Notes: a model not told the origin generated them from the letters alone. DNA of 64,000 nt from Citreicoccus inhibens (GCF_019039035.1 NZ_JAHNZT010000020.1:1-64000), one strand, 5' to 3'; shown: positions 43,017-52,216, counted from the stretch's first letter. A program made the numbers and translations.

Positions 43017-44891
43017 TTGAAGTTGTTTCGAGTATGTCTGACGTCGTTGTTGGTGGTGTTGGCCGCCTGTGGTGATGACTCATCGCCCGGAGTCACCCCA
43101 GACGCCGGCAGCCCCCGGCCAGACGCGAGCATCGAGATTCGCGACTCCGGTACGGAGATCCAGGACGCAGGCTCCGAGACGCCCGACTCCGGCTCGGAAG
43201 TGAAGGACGCAGGCTCCGAGACGCCCGACTCCGGCTCGGAAGTGAAGGACGCGGGCTCCGAGACGCCTGACTCCGGCACGGTGACGCCGGACGCGGGCTC
43301 CGAGACGCCCGACTCGGGCATCAGCACGCCGGACTCCGGCACCGAGACCCCCGACTCGGGCGTCAGCACGCCCGACTCCGGCACCGAGTCTCCCGACTCC
43401 GGTACGGTGACGCCGGACGCGGGCGTCGAGACGCCTGACTCCGGCACGGAGGTTCCGGACGCGGGCGTCGAGACGCCTGACTCCGGCACGGGGACGCCGG
43501 ACGCGGGCTCCGAGACGCCGGATGCCGGCACGGGGACGCCGGACGCGGGTGGGCCTCAGGTGGTGAACGCCATCGACAATGGTGGCTTTGAAATCTGGCC
43601 CGGTGCGTTGCCTGCACAGTGGTTCGGCAGCACGTCGAACATCCTCAGCAGCGATGTGCAGAAGGTGACGACGGGCGCCTACGAGGGCGTGAACGCTGCT
43701 CGGCTGGTCAACACGTCGGGCACGCACCGGCGCTTCAGCACCCTGGCGAAGTCGATGCAGAAGGGGCGCTATACCTGCTCGTACCAGGTGCGGGGCTCGG
43801 GCGAGATTCGCAACGCCTTCTTCAGCACCGACTACTCCAGCTACTCGGGCTACACCACCGCCAGGCCCCAAGAGTGGACCCAGGTGTCGTACTCCTTCAA
43901 CCTGGCCGCGGACGTCTTCGATACCTTCGAGCTCATCTTCAGCATCCGCAACACCACGGGCGAGCATCTGCTCTTGGATGATGTGCGCTGCACGCGCGCC
44001 GCCGAGCCGTGTGATCAGGTCACCTGTGGCTCCTGGGAGCGGTGCGTGAACACCACCGCCACCTGCGAGCCGCTCTCGGGCCGCTGCAACGACGCCTCGA
44101 GCTGCACCGAGTGGCAGACCTGCGACGCGAACCACACCTGCGTGGTCGCCGCCAACCGCTGCGTCCGCCACGCGGATTGCGCGGGGACCCCGGAGACGCC
44201 GGTCTGCGACACCGCCACGCACGCGTGCATCGAGGGTGACCCGTGCGCGGGCGTCACCTGCAGCAACGCCGCGACGACCTGCAACCCGAAGTCGGGCGTG
44301 TGCGAGCTGGCCCCGGGCGCTTGCTTCACGACCTATGACTGCGTCGGGGCGCTGCCCGCTTGCGATCCGTCGACGCGTCGCTGCGTCTCGGCGGACCACC
44401 CCGCGAACATCATCCGGAACGGGAGCTTCGAGTCCTGGCACACGTACTCCGTGCCCTACTACGGGGACTTCTACCTGCCGGACTACTGGTACGGCCTCGA
44501 CAATGGCATCACGGACCCGGGCACGGAGATCAAGCCCTCGCGGCTGATGCCCTACACGAACTCGGTGAATGGCGGCGCCAAGGCGCTCCAGTTCGTGGTG
44601 CCCATCCAGGTGGCCGAGCGGTTCACGAGCGAGAAGTTCAACGTGCCCAGCGGCAACTACTCCTGCTCGTACCGGGTGCGCGGCCACGGCACCATTCGTC
44701 ACCGCAGCTACTCCACGGGTGGCTGGAGCCCGCAGACGGACTTCATCACCGTGGACAGCGACGCGTGGACGCCGGTGTTCTTCCGCTTCACCGGAAACGT
44801 GCGGGACTGGCGCCTGATTCTCTACCCGAGCCGCAGCGTCGCCGATCGCGATCACCTCCAGATCGACGACGTGGTCTGCACGAAGGACTGA
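43017..44891 (+). CDS. Surface lipoprotein with Asp-Ser-Gly repeat stalk and CBM-like/EGF-like modules
   Basis: 624 residues. TTG start at 43017 with CGGAGG seven bases upstream; lipobox LVVLAAC. A stalk of about 150 residues made of short repeats (PDSGTETPDSGVSTPDSG and variants PDAG) follows, then a beta-sandwich domain (NGGFEIWPGALPAQWFG to LLLDDVRC), a Cys-rich module of about 110 residues with regular spacing (CNDASSCTEWQTCDANHTC), and a second beta-sandwich (NGSFESWHTYSVPYYGDF to LQIDDVVC). The two sandwich domains are paralogous and resemble carbohydrate-binding modules. Typical myxobacterial outer-surface protein; binding to a glycan is inference. Confidence 0.8.
   Translation: MKLFRVCLTSLLVVLAACGDDSSPGVTPDAGSPRPDASIEIRDSGTEIQDAGSETPDSGSEVKDAGSETPDSGSEVKDAGSETPDSGTVTPDAGSETPDSGISTPDSGTETPDSGVSTPDSGTESPDSGTVTPDAGVETPDSGTEVPDAGVETPDSGTGTPDAGSETPDAGTGTPDAGGPQVVNAIDNGGFEIWPGALPAQWFGSTSNILSSDVQKVTTGAYEGVNAARLVNTSGTHRRFSTLAKSMQKGRYTCSYQVRGSGEIRNAFFSTDYSSYSGYTTARPQEWTQVSYSFNLAADVFDTFELIFSIRNTTGEHLLLDDVRCTRAAEPCDQVTCGSWERCVNTTATCEPLSGRCNDASSCTEWQTCDANHTCVVAANRCVRHADCAGTPETPVCDTATHACIEGDPCAGVTCSNAATTCNPKSGVCELAPGACFTTYDCVGALPACDPSTRRCVSADHPANIIRNGSFESWHTYSVPYYGDFYLPDYWYGLDNGITDPGTEIKPSRLMPYTNSVNGGAKALQFVVPIQVAERFTSEKFNVPSGNYSCSYRVRGHGTIRHRSYSTGGWSPQTDFITVDSDAWTPVFFRFTGNVRDWRLILYPSRSVADRDHLQIDDVVCTKD
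43126..43555 (+). repeat. In-gene tandem repeat encoding the Asp/Ser/Gly stalk
   Basis: Imperfect units of 15-45 bases built from cgactccgg / cgacgcgggc and gagacgcc. One 45-base unit (starting gaagtgaagg near 43197) occurs twice almost perfectly. Such repeats change length by slippage, so the stalk length may vary between strains. Confidence 0.8.
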
Positions 44892-44906
44892 GCCTCGTAG
44901 GCTCCG

Positions 44907-44935
44907 GCGGCACCGGGTGACTTGCCCGGTGCCGC
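44907..44935 (+). terminator. Hairpin terminator after repeat lipoprotein
   Basis: A perfect 11-bp stem (gcggcaccggg / cccggtgccgc) with a 7-base loop, 15 bases after the stop. The stretch up to 45219 holds no supported gene. Confidence 0.65.
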
Positions 44936-45219
44936 TGTGCTGCAAAGGGAGCGCGGTTGCGCGCGCTCGCTTCGGGGGAAACGAGATGCCCGGGTACGCC
45001 GATGCCATCCCCTTGCATCGGTGTGCCCACGCGGACCTTCATGCAAGGGCAAGCGGCCGATGGCTGCCCTTCGGGTGGGTCAATACCCCTGGGCTGGGCA
45101 ATGCGTGACACCCTTGGCTGACAAGGACTGCCCCGCGTGTCGTCCAGGGCTGGGCTTGACGCGACAGGGCCCGACGGTCAGCATCCCGGGGTCACTTCCG
45201 GCCACAGCCAGGAGCCCCC

Positions 45220-45753
45220 ATGACAATCCGTACCTCACGCGGAAGGGAATCATGGTCGCTTCGGTTCGGTCGTAACGCGCACATCCGCATCTACCGAGGC
45301 ATGGATGTGCCGCCGGACGAGGCGGTCGTTCGGGTAGCACCGACGCTCATGCGCTGGACGCTGGAGGAGGGCGTGCGCAGCGCCCCCTCGACGCTTCGCT
45401 CGCTCTACGAAGCGTTGGGCGGCGTCTGGCCTTCGGGCCTGACCCGCCTGGAGCGCACGTCCCACGAAGTCCGGCTCGTGAAGCGTCTGGCGGACGCCTT
45501 CGAGTCCGGGGCGCTGGTCGCGCTGATGGAAGAACAGCCCGTGGGCAGCTGGCGTTGGCCAGAGGCGCTCCCGGAGGTTCAGCCGGCGGCGCAGCCCAGA
45601 CCCATCCGCGCGCCGCCCCCGAGGCCCGAGCCCCAGGTGGACGCCGCGGCCCAGGCCAAGGCCCTGCGCGATGCCGCCCAGTCAGGCGTGCCCTTCTGCG
45701 AGGAGTGCGAGAAGCTGCGCCAGAGCCAGCAGCCCCAGCGGGCCGCCGCGTGA
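45220..45753 (+). CDS. Hypothetical protein of T6SS-type effector island
   Basis: 177 residues. An N-terminal basic/beta part (ESWSLRFGRNAHIRIYRG), a helical middle (LMRWTLEEGVRSAPSTLRSL), a Pro-rich linker and a C-terminal end AAQSGVPFCEECEKLR with a CxxC pair. No family is recognised with certainty; a similar VPFCEEC ending occurs, to my knowledge, in small proteins near vgrG genes of myxobacteria. ATG at 45220 has AGGAG upstream. Its TGA overlaps the GTG start of the DUF4123 gene (GTGA), so the two are coupled. Confidence 0.6.
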   Translation: MTIRTSRGRESWSLRFGRNAHIRIYRGMDVPPDEAVVRVAPTLMRWTLEEGVRSAPSTLRSLYEALGGVWPSGLTRLERTSHEVRLVKRLADAFESGALVALMEEQPVGSWRWPEALPEVQPAAQPRPIRAPPPRPEPQVDAAAQAKALRDAAQSGVPFCEECEKLRQSQQPQRAAA

Positions 45754-46307
45754 GCGAGGCCCGCGTGCAGGTCGAGGCCATCATCGAAGCCTTGTGGCAG
45801 CCGCTCGACCCCCGCGCGCCCTCGGAGGTCTACGCCATCCTGGATGCGGCTCGGGATCCAGGCATCCTGCCGTTCGTGGTGGGGAAGGGCGTCCGCCATG
45901 AATGTCTTTACGAGGGCCCCGTGCCACGGGAGCTTCTGGACGTCGCTCCCTATCTGGTTCCGCTTCAGCGCGAGTCGCCGTTCACGCGCGAATTGCTGGA
46001 GCGCGCCTGGGGACAGTCCTGGGGCCTGTTCTTGATGACCTCGGAGGATGTTCCCACGGTGCGCCGGCACTTGCGCCGCTTCCTCAAGGTGAAGGACGAG
46101 CAGGGGCGGCGCCTGTACTTCCGCTACTACGATCCGCGCGTCATGCGGGTGTACCTCCCCACCTGCAACGAGGACGAACGCGAGTTCATCTTCGGCCCGC
46201 TCCAGGCCTGGAGCATGGAGGGGCCTGGAGGGACCGCATTGCTGCGCTACAGCCTCGGGGAGCATGCCGAGATGCGTGAGCAGACCGAGCAGCTCGCTGG
46301 ACGCTAA
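45750..46307 (+). CDS. DUF4123 (TEC/Tap-type) T6SS effector adaptor
   Basis: 185 residues matching the DUF4123 domain: SEVYAILDAARDPGI, HECLYEGPVPRELLDVAPYL (the LYxG...ApyLv pattern), TVRRHLRRFLKVKDEQGR, and LYFRYYDPRVMRVYLPTCN (the conserved RfYDPRvl...lP). In studied systems these proteins bind a specific toxin and load it on VgrG of the type VI secretion apparatus. GTG at 45750 overlaps the preceding stop. The neighbouring convergent 1629-residue polytoxin is the obvious client, which is inference. Confidence 0.85.
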   Translation: MSEARVQVEAIIEALWQPLDPRAPSEVYAILDAARDPGILPFVVGKGVRHECLYEGPVPRELLDVAPYLVPLQRESPFTRELLERAWGQSWGLFLMTSEDVPTVRRHLRRFLKVKDEQGRRLYFRYYDPRVMRVYLPTCNEDEREFIFGPLQAWSMEGPGGTALLRYSLGEHAEMREQTEQLAGR

Positions 46308-46342
46308 GCCCAGCCATCCGCGACAGCGGGCCCGCTCCGACG

Positions 46343-49300
46343 TCAATCCCGCCGGTCCTCCATGTGCTGCTTCTTATGGGGCCCGTCGTCCTTGACGGAG
46401 ACCGGGTCGAAGGCGTCCGAGTCCTCGTCGTCCATGACCTCGACCACAAGCTCCGGTTTCGCATTGTCCTGCTGAGAACTGTTCGGAGGGGTGAGGGTCC
46501 TCACCTTCTTGATGACTCGCGGTGGCTGCTCTGACCTGGCGTGCGGCTGGGCGTCGTCCTCATCATCCGAGTCAAGGCGATGCTTGCGTTTGTAGTCGGG
46601 CCGCAGCGTGGCGCCGAAGCTGTCGTCCGTGTCCATGGGCAAGGACTTCTCGAACTGAATCTCCCCACAGCGTTTGACGAGCTGATCGAGCTGATCGTGC
46701 AGGTACTTCAGCGTCTTGGGGGCATGCTGGCCGAGCAGCCCCTTCTGGGTCCCCATCAAGTGCTTGCCATCCGAGTCCAGGGGCAGGACGAGCCGCTGGA
46801 ACTTCCCGCTCTCGACTTTCTGGCGGAGCACCGCCAGGCCCTTGTCGATCGCGGCCTTGTTCTTCTCGTACTCGGCGTCTGTCATCAGCCCCGTGTCGGC
46901 GCTCGTGGCGCCGGGGTGCCACGACGTCCGCAATTCCACGACGTTGTCCGCGGCCCGGAGGCTGGTGCTGGAGCTCGCGTCCACGGACCAGGCGTCACTC
47001 ATGGATTGCGAGACCTCCTGCACGTAGAGGTCGGTGGGGCGGTGCTTCGCCACGGGCGGTAGGAGCCCCGTCTTCTGGGGGACCATGTGGACCTTCCCCA
47101 CGTTCGTCTGCGCCCACGTGATGAGGCCGTCGATGCCCTTCTTCAGGTGTGCCCACGTCTGCTGGGCGGAGTTCGCGGGGTTGTTCAGGCCCGCGACCCC
47201 GGTGCCGATACCCACGGTCTTGGCCCCGTAATCCCACGGCACGACGAGCGCCGTGTAGGGGCCGTGGAGCAGCTTCGTCTTCGCCTCTTCGAGGTCCTCG
47301 TCGATGGCCGCCGTGTTCTTGGCCAGGTCCTTGTCCGTCATACCGACGCCGGGCACCCAACACGTGCGGATTCCGTGGGCGTTCGGGCACATGCGGATGA
47401 CCGCTTGTGTGTTGGCTTGGAACTGGGGGTTCTTCTTGGACTGGTCGTTCTCTCCAAACAGAAAGAGCGCGTCCGGGTGACGGCCCGGGGTCTGCGCGGT
47501 GAAGTACACCGTGTTGTTCCAGAGGCACACCGGCCCCCCCGTGAACGGATCCGTGCCGGCGGTCTTGGGCGGAGCTGTCTCTTGGGGCTTGCTGTCGGAA
47601 GGCGGCGCGGAGGACTTCCCCTCGTCTCGCCGGCGGCGCTCACTCAGCGACTCGAACCGAGGCGGAAACTCCACCGCGACGGGTGGCAGCTCGCCCGAGG
47701 GTTGCACCGCGACGAAGTGGGTTTGGTCCAGGTTCGCCAGTTGCAGCATCGGCGCGTGCTCATGGCCCTCGGCGCGCGGCACGAAGTCCACGAGGTCGGT
47801 TCGGAAGGTGTTGGCGCCCGTGCGGACGTAGAGCTGGATGCGGACCTCGAACAAGTGGGAGGCCGCAGAGAGCGCCACCAGGTCTCCCCAGGCGTGGTCC
47901 CTGCTCATGGCCCGGAGATACTGACCCCACGGCGCCATGCCTGGGACGCGTCGGTACGCATGCTCGTTGGGCCAGCCCTCGCGGTGCCAGTCGAGCAGGA
48001 GCCCCATGTGCTGTTGGAACTCCGCCACGGACACGGGGCCCACCCGTCCGCCCGCGTCCTGGACCGTTCCCTGAAGAAGATCCTCCAGATGATTGACCAC
48101 CGCCTGCCGGATGACTCCGTGGTGTTCCTCGGTGCCGAAGAGGAGTTGGGAGAGCGCGAGGAACATGCAGTCCCCGCCCCCTTCGTTCTTCACGAGCCCC
48201 ATCGGAGTTGGCAAACCCTTCAGGTGACTCTCCAGCGAGGTGCTGGTCGAGGATGCTCCTCCGGTGCCGACCTTTTTCAGGGTCGGCCGCTTCGCCCAGT
48301 GCGCACCATCCTCGAAGCCCTCGGCTCGCAGGACGTCGAGCGTCTCCCGCAGCTGCATGGCCTCCGCCACCAGCACCGCGGAAAGTCCATGCTCCGCCTC
48401 CGGGACCTTTTGCGCCGCATCCAGGATGGCGCCGAGGTGCTGGGCGGCCTCCTCATTCGTGGCGAAGGAGGCGGCCTGGTATTTCGCGCACAGCGACCGC
48501 AGCTGGCTCAGCTCCGTGGACGCGACGGGAATCAGGGCGGGCTCCTCGAGGACCAGCGCATCCTTCCCGCTGTAGACGAGGCGCAGGTTCGAGACGAGGG
48601 GCATGTGGTCGCTCAGCTTCTTCGCGGCGGCCATGATCACTTCCCACCGCGCGTCGGCTGAGTTCGACTTCGACACGTCATTGGGCCGCAGCGAAGCGAA
48701 GATGCGCTGCGACTCGGGCTTCTGGGCGTCCTCGCGTTGGATGAGTGTCCAGAACGGCTTCAGGTGCTCGGGGAGGCTGTTCCCATGGATGAGGAAGAGG
48801 TCCTTCTCCTCCTCGCTGGCGATGGCCATGGGGAACGGGATGACGGACACCGATTGTTGCTCGAGCGTCCACCCATCCGTTGACGGTGAGTACACGAGAA
48901 TCTTGTCGTATCCACTGGCGCCATATCGCTGCTGTGGCGGAGTAGCGAAGCTCTCGATGTAGCCCAGCAACTCGTCCGCGGCCAACCGGGGCCCCAGCTT
49001 GTTCCCTTGGGCCGTCGTCTGGGTCGCGAACATCTCGGGCCGCACGGCCTTGTTGAACAGCGAGCGGAGCGTCTGCTGTGTCCCGTTGCCGAAGTCCCGC
49101 GCCTCGTCGACCCGCCAGGAGTTGAACTTGCTCTTGGCGATGGTGGATTGTTGGTCGGCCAGCTCGTACAGGTGGCGTGGATCCACGCTGGGCCCGAGCA
49201 GCGTCCCGAAGAACTGGTTGAACGACAGGTTCGGCACGCACGTGTCGATGAGCGGCGTGCCATCGGGGGCGGTGGTGTTCTTGGGTCTCGCGGTGTCGAT

Positions 49301-51232
49301 GTTGAGGTCCGACAGGAGCACCCCCAACGCCTTCGCCTTGCGCTCTTCCTGGCAGTAGCGAAGGAAGGAGGGGAAGTCCTTGCCGCGGGCCTCCTGGTTG
49401 CGAACCCCTGGGGCTGGGGGGTGCCACGCGACAATCCCCACCGATGGGGCGCCCTTCACCTGGGCCAGCTTCACCGGAACGCGGATGGGCTCTCTCTTGA
49501 TGAAGTGACTGTGGACGTCGCGTTCGTCATCGTCCTGCGCGGTCTCCTCGTCTTCGATGTCCTGAAGCTCCATCTTCGAGGAGGTGTCCTCCTCGGTCCG
49601 TGACCGCTTCGCCAGGTAGGTGCTGAGATAGACGACGCCTGCTTCGTCCACCTCCACCTTGGATTTGCGCCACAGGACGCCGTAAGCCTCGTCCTGGGTA
49701 TAGAGCCCCTTGCGCGGCTTGTCGGGGACCGCGTCGGGCCAGGACAGGTAGGGCTCTTCGCCGCGCTCACGACACTGGTTGTTCAACGCATCGCGGATGC
49801 GCAGGAACTCGCGCAGGCCAGCGTGGGGCAGGTCCGCGCTGTCTTCCAGCTCGTTCTTCTGCTTGAGGTACTCGGCGTGCTTCTTCTCGTAGACACGCTG
49901 GCGGTGCTCGTGGTTCGAGCGTTGGAGGATGAGCTCGAAGGCATTCTCGCGTGCCGCGGAGAGCCCGGCCTTGGACGGCCCCGAGCTCATGAGCGTCTCC
50001 AGGAACTGGCGGAAGTATCGCCCTCCGTAGTTCCACAGCTCGTCGGTCGCGAGATCCGACAGCTCATCCAGTCGCTTCTTCTCCTCCGCGTCCTTCTTCT
50101 GGTCGTCCGTTGCGTCCTTCTTGGCTGACTTCTGATTCGTGGGATAGCGGGCCATGTAGGGCTCGAGCCAGTCCACGTATCGCTGCTGCTTCAGGAGTGC
50201 GACACACTGCTTGCGGAACCGGGCGAGCTTGTCCGCCGTCTTCCCCTTGACGTCCAATGTGGCCACGTCCAGGGGGCCCGAACTCGCGAACTCGGCCATG
50301 ACGCCGGGCTCACACCGCTTCCACGCCGCGGCGACATCTGCCTCGAGCGCCTGGGTCCGCTCCTGGCCGAGGGCCGAGAGGGCCGGGCTCCATTGCGGAT
50401 CGGGTGCCTGCTTCGCGGCATCGTCGCCGTCCGGGTCCTGTGCCCCAGGCCAGAAGGCCCACCTCACGCGCGCGGCAAAGAACCTCGCGAGGTCAGTGAG
50501 GAGTGCGCCTTCCACCGCCTGCGCGGAGACGCTGTTCAGCTTCAATGGCGCGACGTACTTCGTGACGACCGCATCCAGGATGAGGTTCTTGCCCCGTCGC
50601 CCCAGGCTCTGTTGCATGGGCTGAGGAGGCTTGGGTTCGGTCAGCCGCATGCCCCCCTTCTTCTTCAGCTCGAGGATGGTGGCCACGTCGGGGCTGGCCG
50701 TGCGGATGATGTGGGCCAGCGCGGAGATGGTCCAATCCTTGCGGACGGGAAGTGTCCCGCTGGGTCCTCCGCCCAGGTCCGCGATGTTCCACAGGAGCAC
50801 TCGGAGCGGGAAGGACTTGGGCACCACGGGCTTGTCGGCGACGACGGTCTCCTCGCCCAGCGGGGCGCGTCGCTCCTCGACGAGCTTGTCCTCCAGCTCC
50901 TCCGTGGGGAACTCCATGGACGCCACGAGCGAGGGACTGGAGGTGGCTCGGTGAATCTCCGCGCTCATCTCCGTCGACGACAGACGATGCAGCTCGGGTT
51001 CGAGCAGCTCCTCCAGGGTGGCGTCATAGCTGCCGGCCCTGAGTTCACGGGCGACCTCCTCCGGGCGCAGCTCGTCGTCGTCCCTCAATGCCTCCTCGAA
51101 GGTCAGGTCACCCTGGGACGTGTCCGCCTCGTCCCCGCTCGTCGGGATGAGGTCGGCGTTGCAGGTGGTGCACTTCGGCGAGCCCGAGGACTCGTCGATC
51201 ATGAAGTCGTTGCCGCAATTGGGGCACCGCAT
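46343..51232 (-). CDS. Giant multidomain effector: zinc ribbon, EEP nuclease, OTU protease, duplicated phage-type domain
   Basis: 1629 residues. Zinc ribbon CPNCG (residues 3-7) and CTTC (21-24). EEP domain spread over about 145-890 with large helical inserts: LLWNIADLGG (Asn149), ATILELKKK (Glu), IVAWHPPAPG (His), LLSDLNIDTA (SDLN for GDLN), YDKILVYSP and KLSDHMPLV (His876). OTU domain about 1015-1178: NEGGGDCMFLALSQLLFG (Asp1021, Cys1022) and LDQTHFVAV (His1172). Residues about 1240-1525 hold two copies of a phage-type domain (LFLFGENDQ, PNAHGIRTCW, VGIGTGVAGL). The tail is basic and acidic by turns (DYKRKHRLDSDDEDD, VIKKVRTL), like nuclear targeting signals. No signal peptide. Likely a delivered toxin that cuts nucleic acid or phospholipid head groups and ubiquitin-type conjugates. 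Confidence 0.75.
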   Translation of the reverse strand: MRCPNCGNDFMIDESSGSPKCTTCNADLIPTSGDEADTSQGDLTFEEALRDDDELRPEEVARELRAGSYDATLEELLEPELHRLSSTEMSAEIHRATSSPSLVASMEFPTEELEDKLVEERRAPLGEETVVADKPVVPKSFPLRVLLWNIADLGGGPSGTLPVRKDWTISALAHIIRTASPDVATILELKKKGGMRLTEPKPPQPMQQSLGRRGKNLILDAVVTKYVAPLKLNSVSAQAVEGALLTDLARFFAARVRWAFWPGAQDPDGDDAAKQAPDPQWSPALSALGQERTQALEADVAAAWKRCEPGVMAEFASSGPLDVATLDVKGKTADKLARFRKQCVALLKQQRYVDWLEPYMARYPTNQKSAKKDATDDQKKDAEEKKRLDELSDLATDELWNYGGRYFRQFLETLMSSGPSKAGLSAARENAFELILQRSNHEHRQRVYEKKHAEYLKQKNELEDSADLPHAGLREFLRIRDALNNQCRERGEEPYLSWPDAVPDKPRKGLYTQDEAYGVLWRKSKVEVDEAGVVYLSTYLAKRSRTEEDTSSKMELQDIEDEETAQDDDERDVHSHFIKREPIRVPVKLAQVKGAPSVGIVAWHPPAPGVRNQEARGKDFPSFLRYCQEERKAKALGVLLSDLNIDTARPKNTTAPDGTPLIDTCVPNLSFNQFFGTLLGPSVDPRHLYELADQQSTIAKSKFNSWRVDEARDFGNGTQQTLRSLFNKAVRPEMFATQTTAQGNKLGPRLAADELLGYIESFATPPQQRYGASGYDKILVYSPSTDGWTLEQQSVSVIPFPMAIASEEEKDLFLIHGNSLPEHLKPFWTLIQREDAQKPESQRIFASLRPNDVSKSNSADARWEVIMAAAKKLSDHMPLVSNLRLVYSGKDALVLEEPALIPVASTELSQLRSLCAKYQAASFATNEEAAQHLGAILDAAQKVPEAEHGLSAVLVAEAMQLRETLDVLRAEGFEDGAHWAKRPTLKKVGTGGASSTSTSLESHLKGLPTPMGLVKNEGGGDCMFLALSQLLFGTEEHHGVIRQAVVNHLEDLLQGTVQDAGGRVGPVSVAEFQQHMGLLLDWHREGWPNEHAYRRVPGMAPWGQYLRAMSRDHAWGDLVALSAASHLFEVRIQLYVRTGANTFRTDLVDFVPRAEGHEHAPMLQLANLDQTHFVAVQPSGELPPVAVEFPPRFESLSERRRRDEGKSSAPPSDSKPQETAPPKTAGTDPFTGGPVCLWNNTVYFTAQTPGRHPDALFLFGENDQSKKNPQFQANTQAVIRMCPNAHGIRTCWVPGVGMTDKDLAKNTAAIDEDLEEAKTKLLHGPYTALVVPWDYGAKTVGIGTGVAGLNNPANSAQQTWAHLKKGIDGLITWAQTNVGKVHMVPQKTGLLPPVAKHRPTDLYVQEVSQSMSDAWSVDASSSTSLRAADNVVELRTSWHPGATSADTGLMTDAEYEKNKAAIDKGLAVLRQKVESGKFQRLVLPLDSDGKHLMGTQKGLLGQHAPKTLKYLHDQLDQLVKRCGEIQFEKSLPMDTDDSFGATLRPDYKRKHRLDSDDEDDAQPHARSEQPPRVIKKVRTLTPPNSSQQDNAKPELVVEVMDDEDSDAFDPVSVKDDGPHKKQHMEDRRD

Positions 51233-51250
51233 GGAGAGCGTCCTCGCCGA

Positions 51251-52216
51251 TTACGAGCGATGCAGCAGACCCAACGCGGCGCACGTCGCATCGTCCGCGT
51301 CGCCGCTCGGGGGAATCCCGAGCGCGTACTGGAACCACTCGACCGCGCGGCGGGTCTTCGACCCCAGCTCGCCGCGCTCTCCACCACAGGAGAAGCCCAG
51401 GTTCTCCAACCGCTCCTGCAAGCCGTCGGGCTCCGTCGTGGGGCGCAGGGCCGCGAAGCGCAACGTCACCTTGCGCTCGTCTTGCTTCCCCGGCGACACG
51501 GTCAGCTCGCCGCGCACGGCGCGCTCTGACAAGACCTCCGCGACACGGCCCGCGGCGTCGGTCATGCCCTCGCGCGCGGGCAGCTCCTCCTCGTCGTCCA
51601 GCCACACCTTCAACAGGTAGGGTTGATGCACGCGAGGCCGGTGCGTGCCGTCACGCAGCGTCAACACCAGGGCCAGGGGAATTCCGATGCGGTGGACCAC
51701 CTGCCGGTAGCCGGTGTCCACCTCCCTCCACTCCCGGGTGAAGGCGCTCACGGCGACGCGTGTGCCCGAGAGGGGAGGGACCTCCGCCGCGAGGGACTGG
51801 CCGCTCTGCGCATCCCGCAGACGCGAAGGCTGCACCCCCAGGCGGGCGGCCAGCACGCTCACTGACTCCGTTCCATCGCAGGTCCAGGTGAGGGAGGGCG
51901 GCTTCGAGAGTGCCCCCCACGCGGGCGCCTTGCTCCCCTCGCGCTTCGGGAGGGGCAACTGCCCGAGCACGCGCCACAGCGCGGGCTCCACGTCGAGCAG
52001 GCGCAGCCGGTAGCGGCCCTCATCCAGTCCCTTGAACACGGCGACGCCGTGCTCATCCGTGCGCAGGCACACGGCCTCGTCCTCGGTGCGCTTGGCCAAC
52101 TCCAGCGCCACGTTGGCAAGCGGGGTCTCCTGGTCGTCGACGACGACGACCTCTACCTGTCCCGGGCGCTTCTGGAGTGGGCAGGGCGCAACCGCTGGGT
52201 CGTTCTGTGCCGTCAT
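51251..52216 (-). CDS. T6SS-island carrier protein with LysM/peptidoglycan-binding-like domains
   Basis: 321 residues. It starts with a small Ig-like/carboxypeptidase-regulatory fold (GQVEVVVVDDQETPLANVAL, then DEHGVAVFKGLDEGRYRLRL), continues with a LysM-like segment (ESVSVLAARLGVQPSRLRDA), and ends in a peptidoglycan-binding-like helical domain (LQERLENLGFSCGGE, LGSKTRRAVEWFQYALG). Proteins of this build sit next to VgrG/PAAR effectors in many type VI clusters. It lies 18 bases upstream of the giant effector in the same direction, so the two are one transcript. A carrier or adaptor role is inference. Confidence 0.7.
   Translation of the reverse strand: MTAQNDPAVAPCPLQKRPGQVEVVVVDDQETPLANVALELAKRTEDEAVCLRTDEHGVAVFKGLDEGRYRLRLLDVEPALWRVLGQLPLPKREGSKAPAWGALSKPPSLTWTCDGTESVSVLAARLGVQPSRLRDAQSGQSLAAEVPPLSGTRVAVSAFTREWREVDTGYRQVVHRIGIPLALVLTLRDGTHRPRVHQPYLLKVWLDDEEELPAREGMTDAAGRVAEVLSERAVRGELTVSPGKQDERKVTLRFAALRPTTEPDGLQERLENLGFSCGGERGELGSKTRRAVEWFQYALGIPPSGDADDATCAALGLLHRS

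Noticed and set aside
43126..43555. Possible CRISPR array
   Set aside because: The repeats have no spacers, are in frame and encode PDSG/PDAG units; no cas gene is near.
43080..45008. 642-codon open frame opposite the repeat lipoprotein
   Set aside because: Its Arg/Val repeats are simply the reverse complement of the Asp/Ser/Gly repeats; the lipobox and Cys module support the plus strand.
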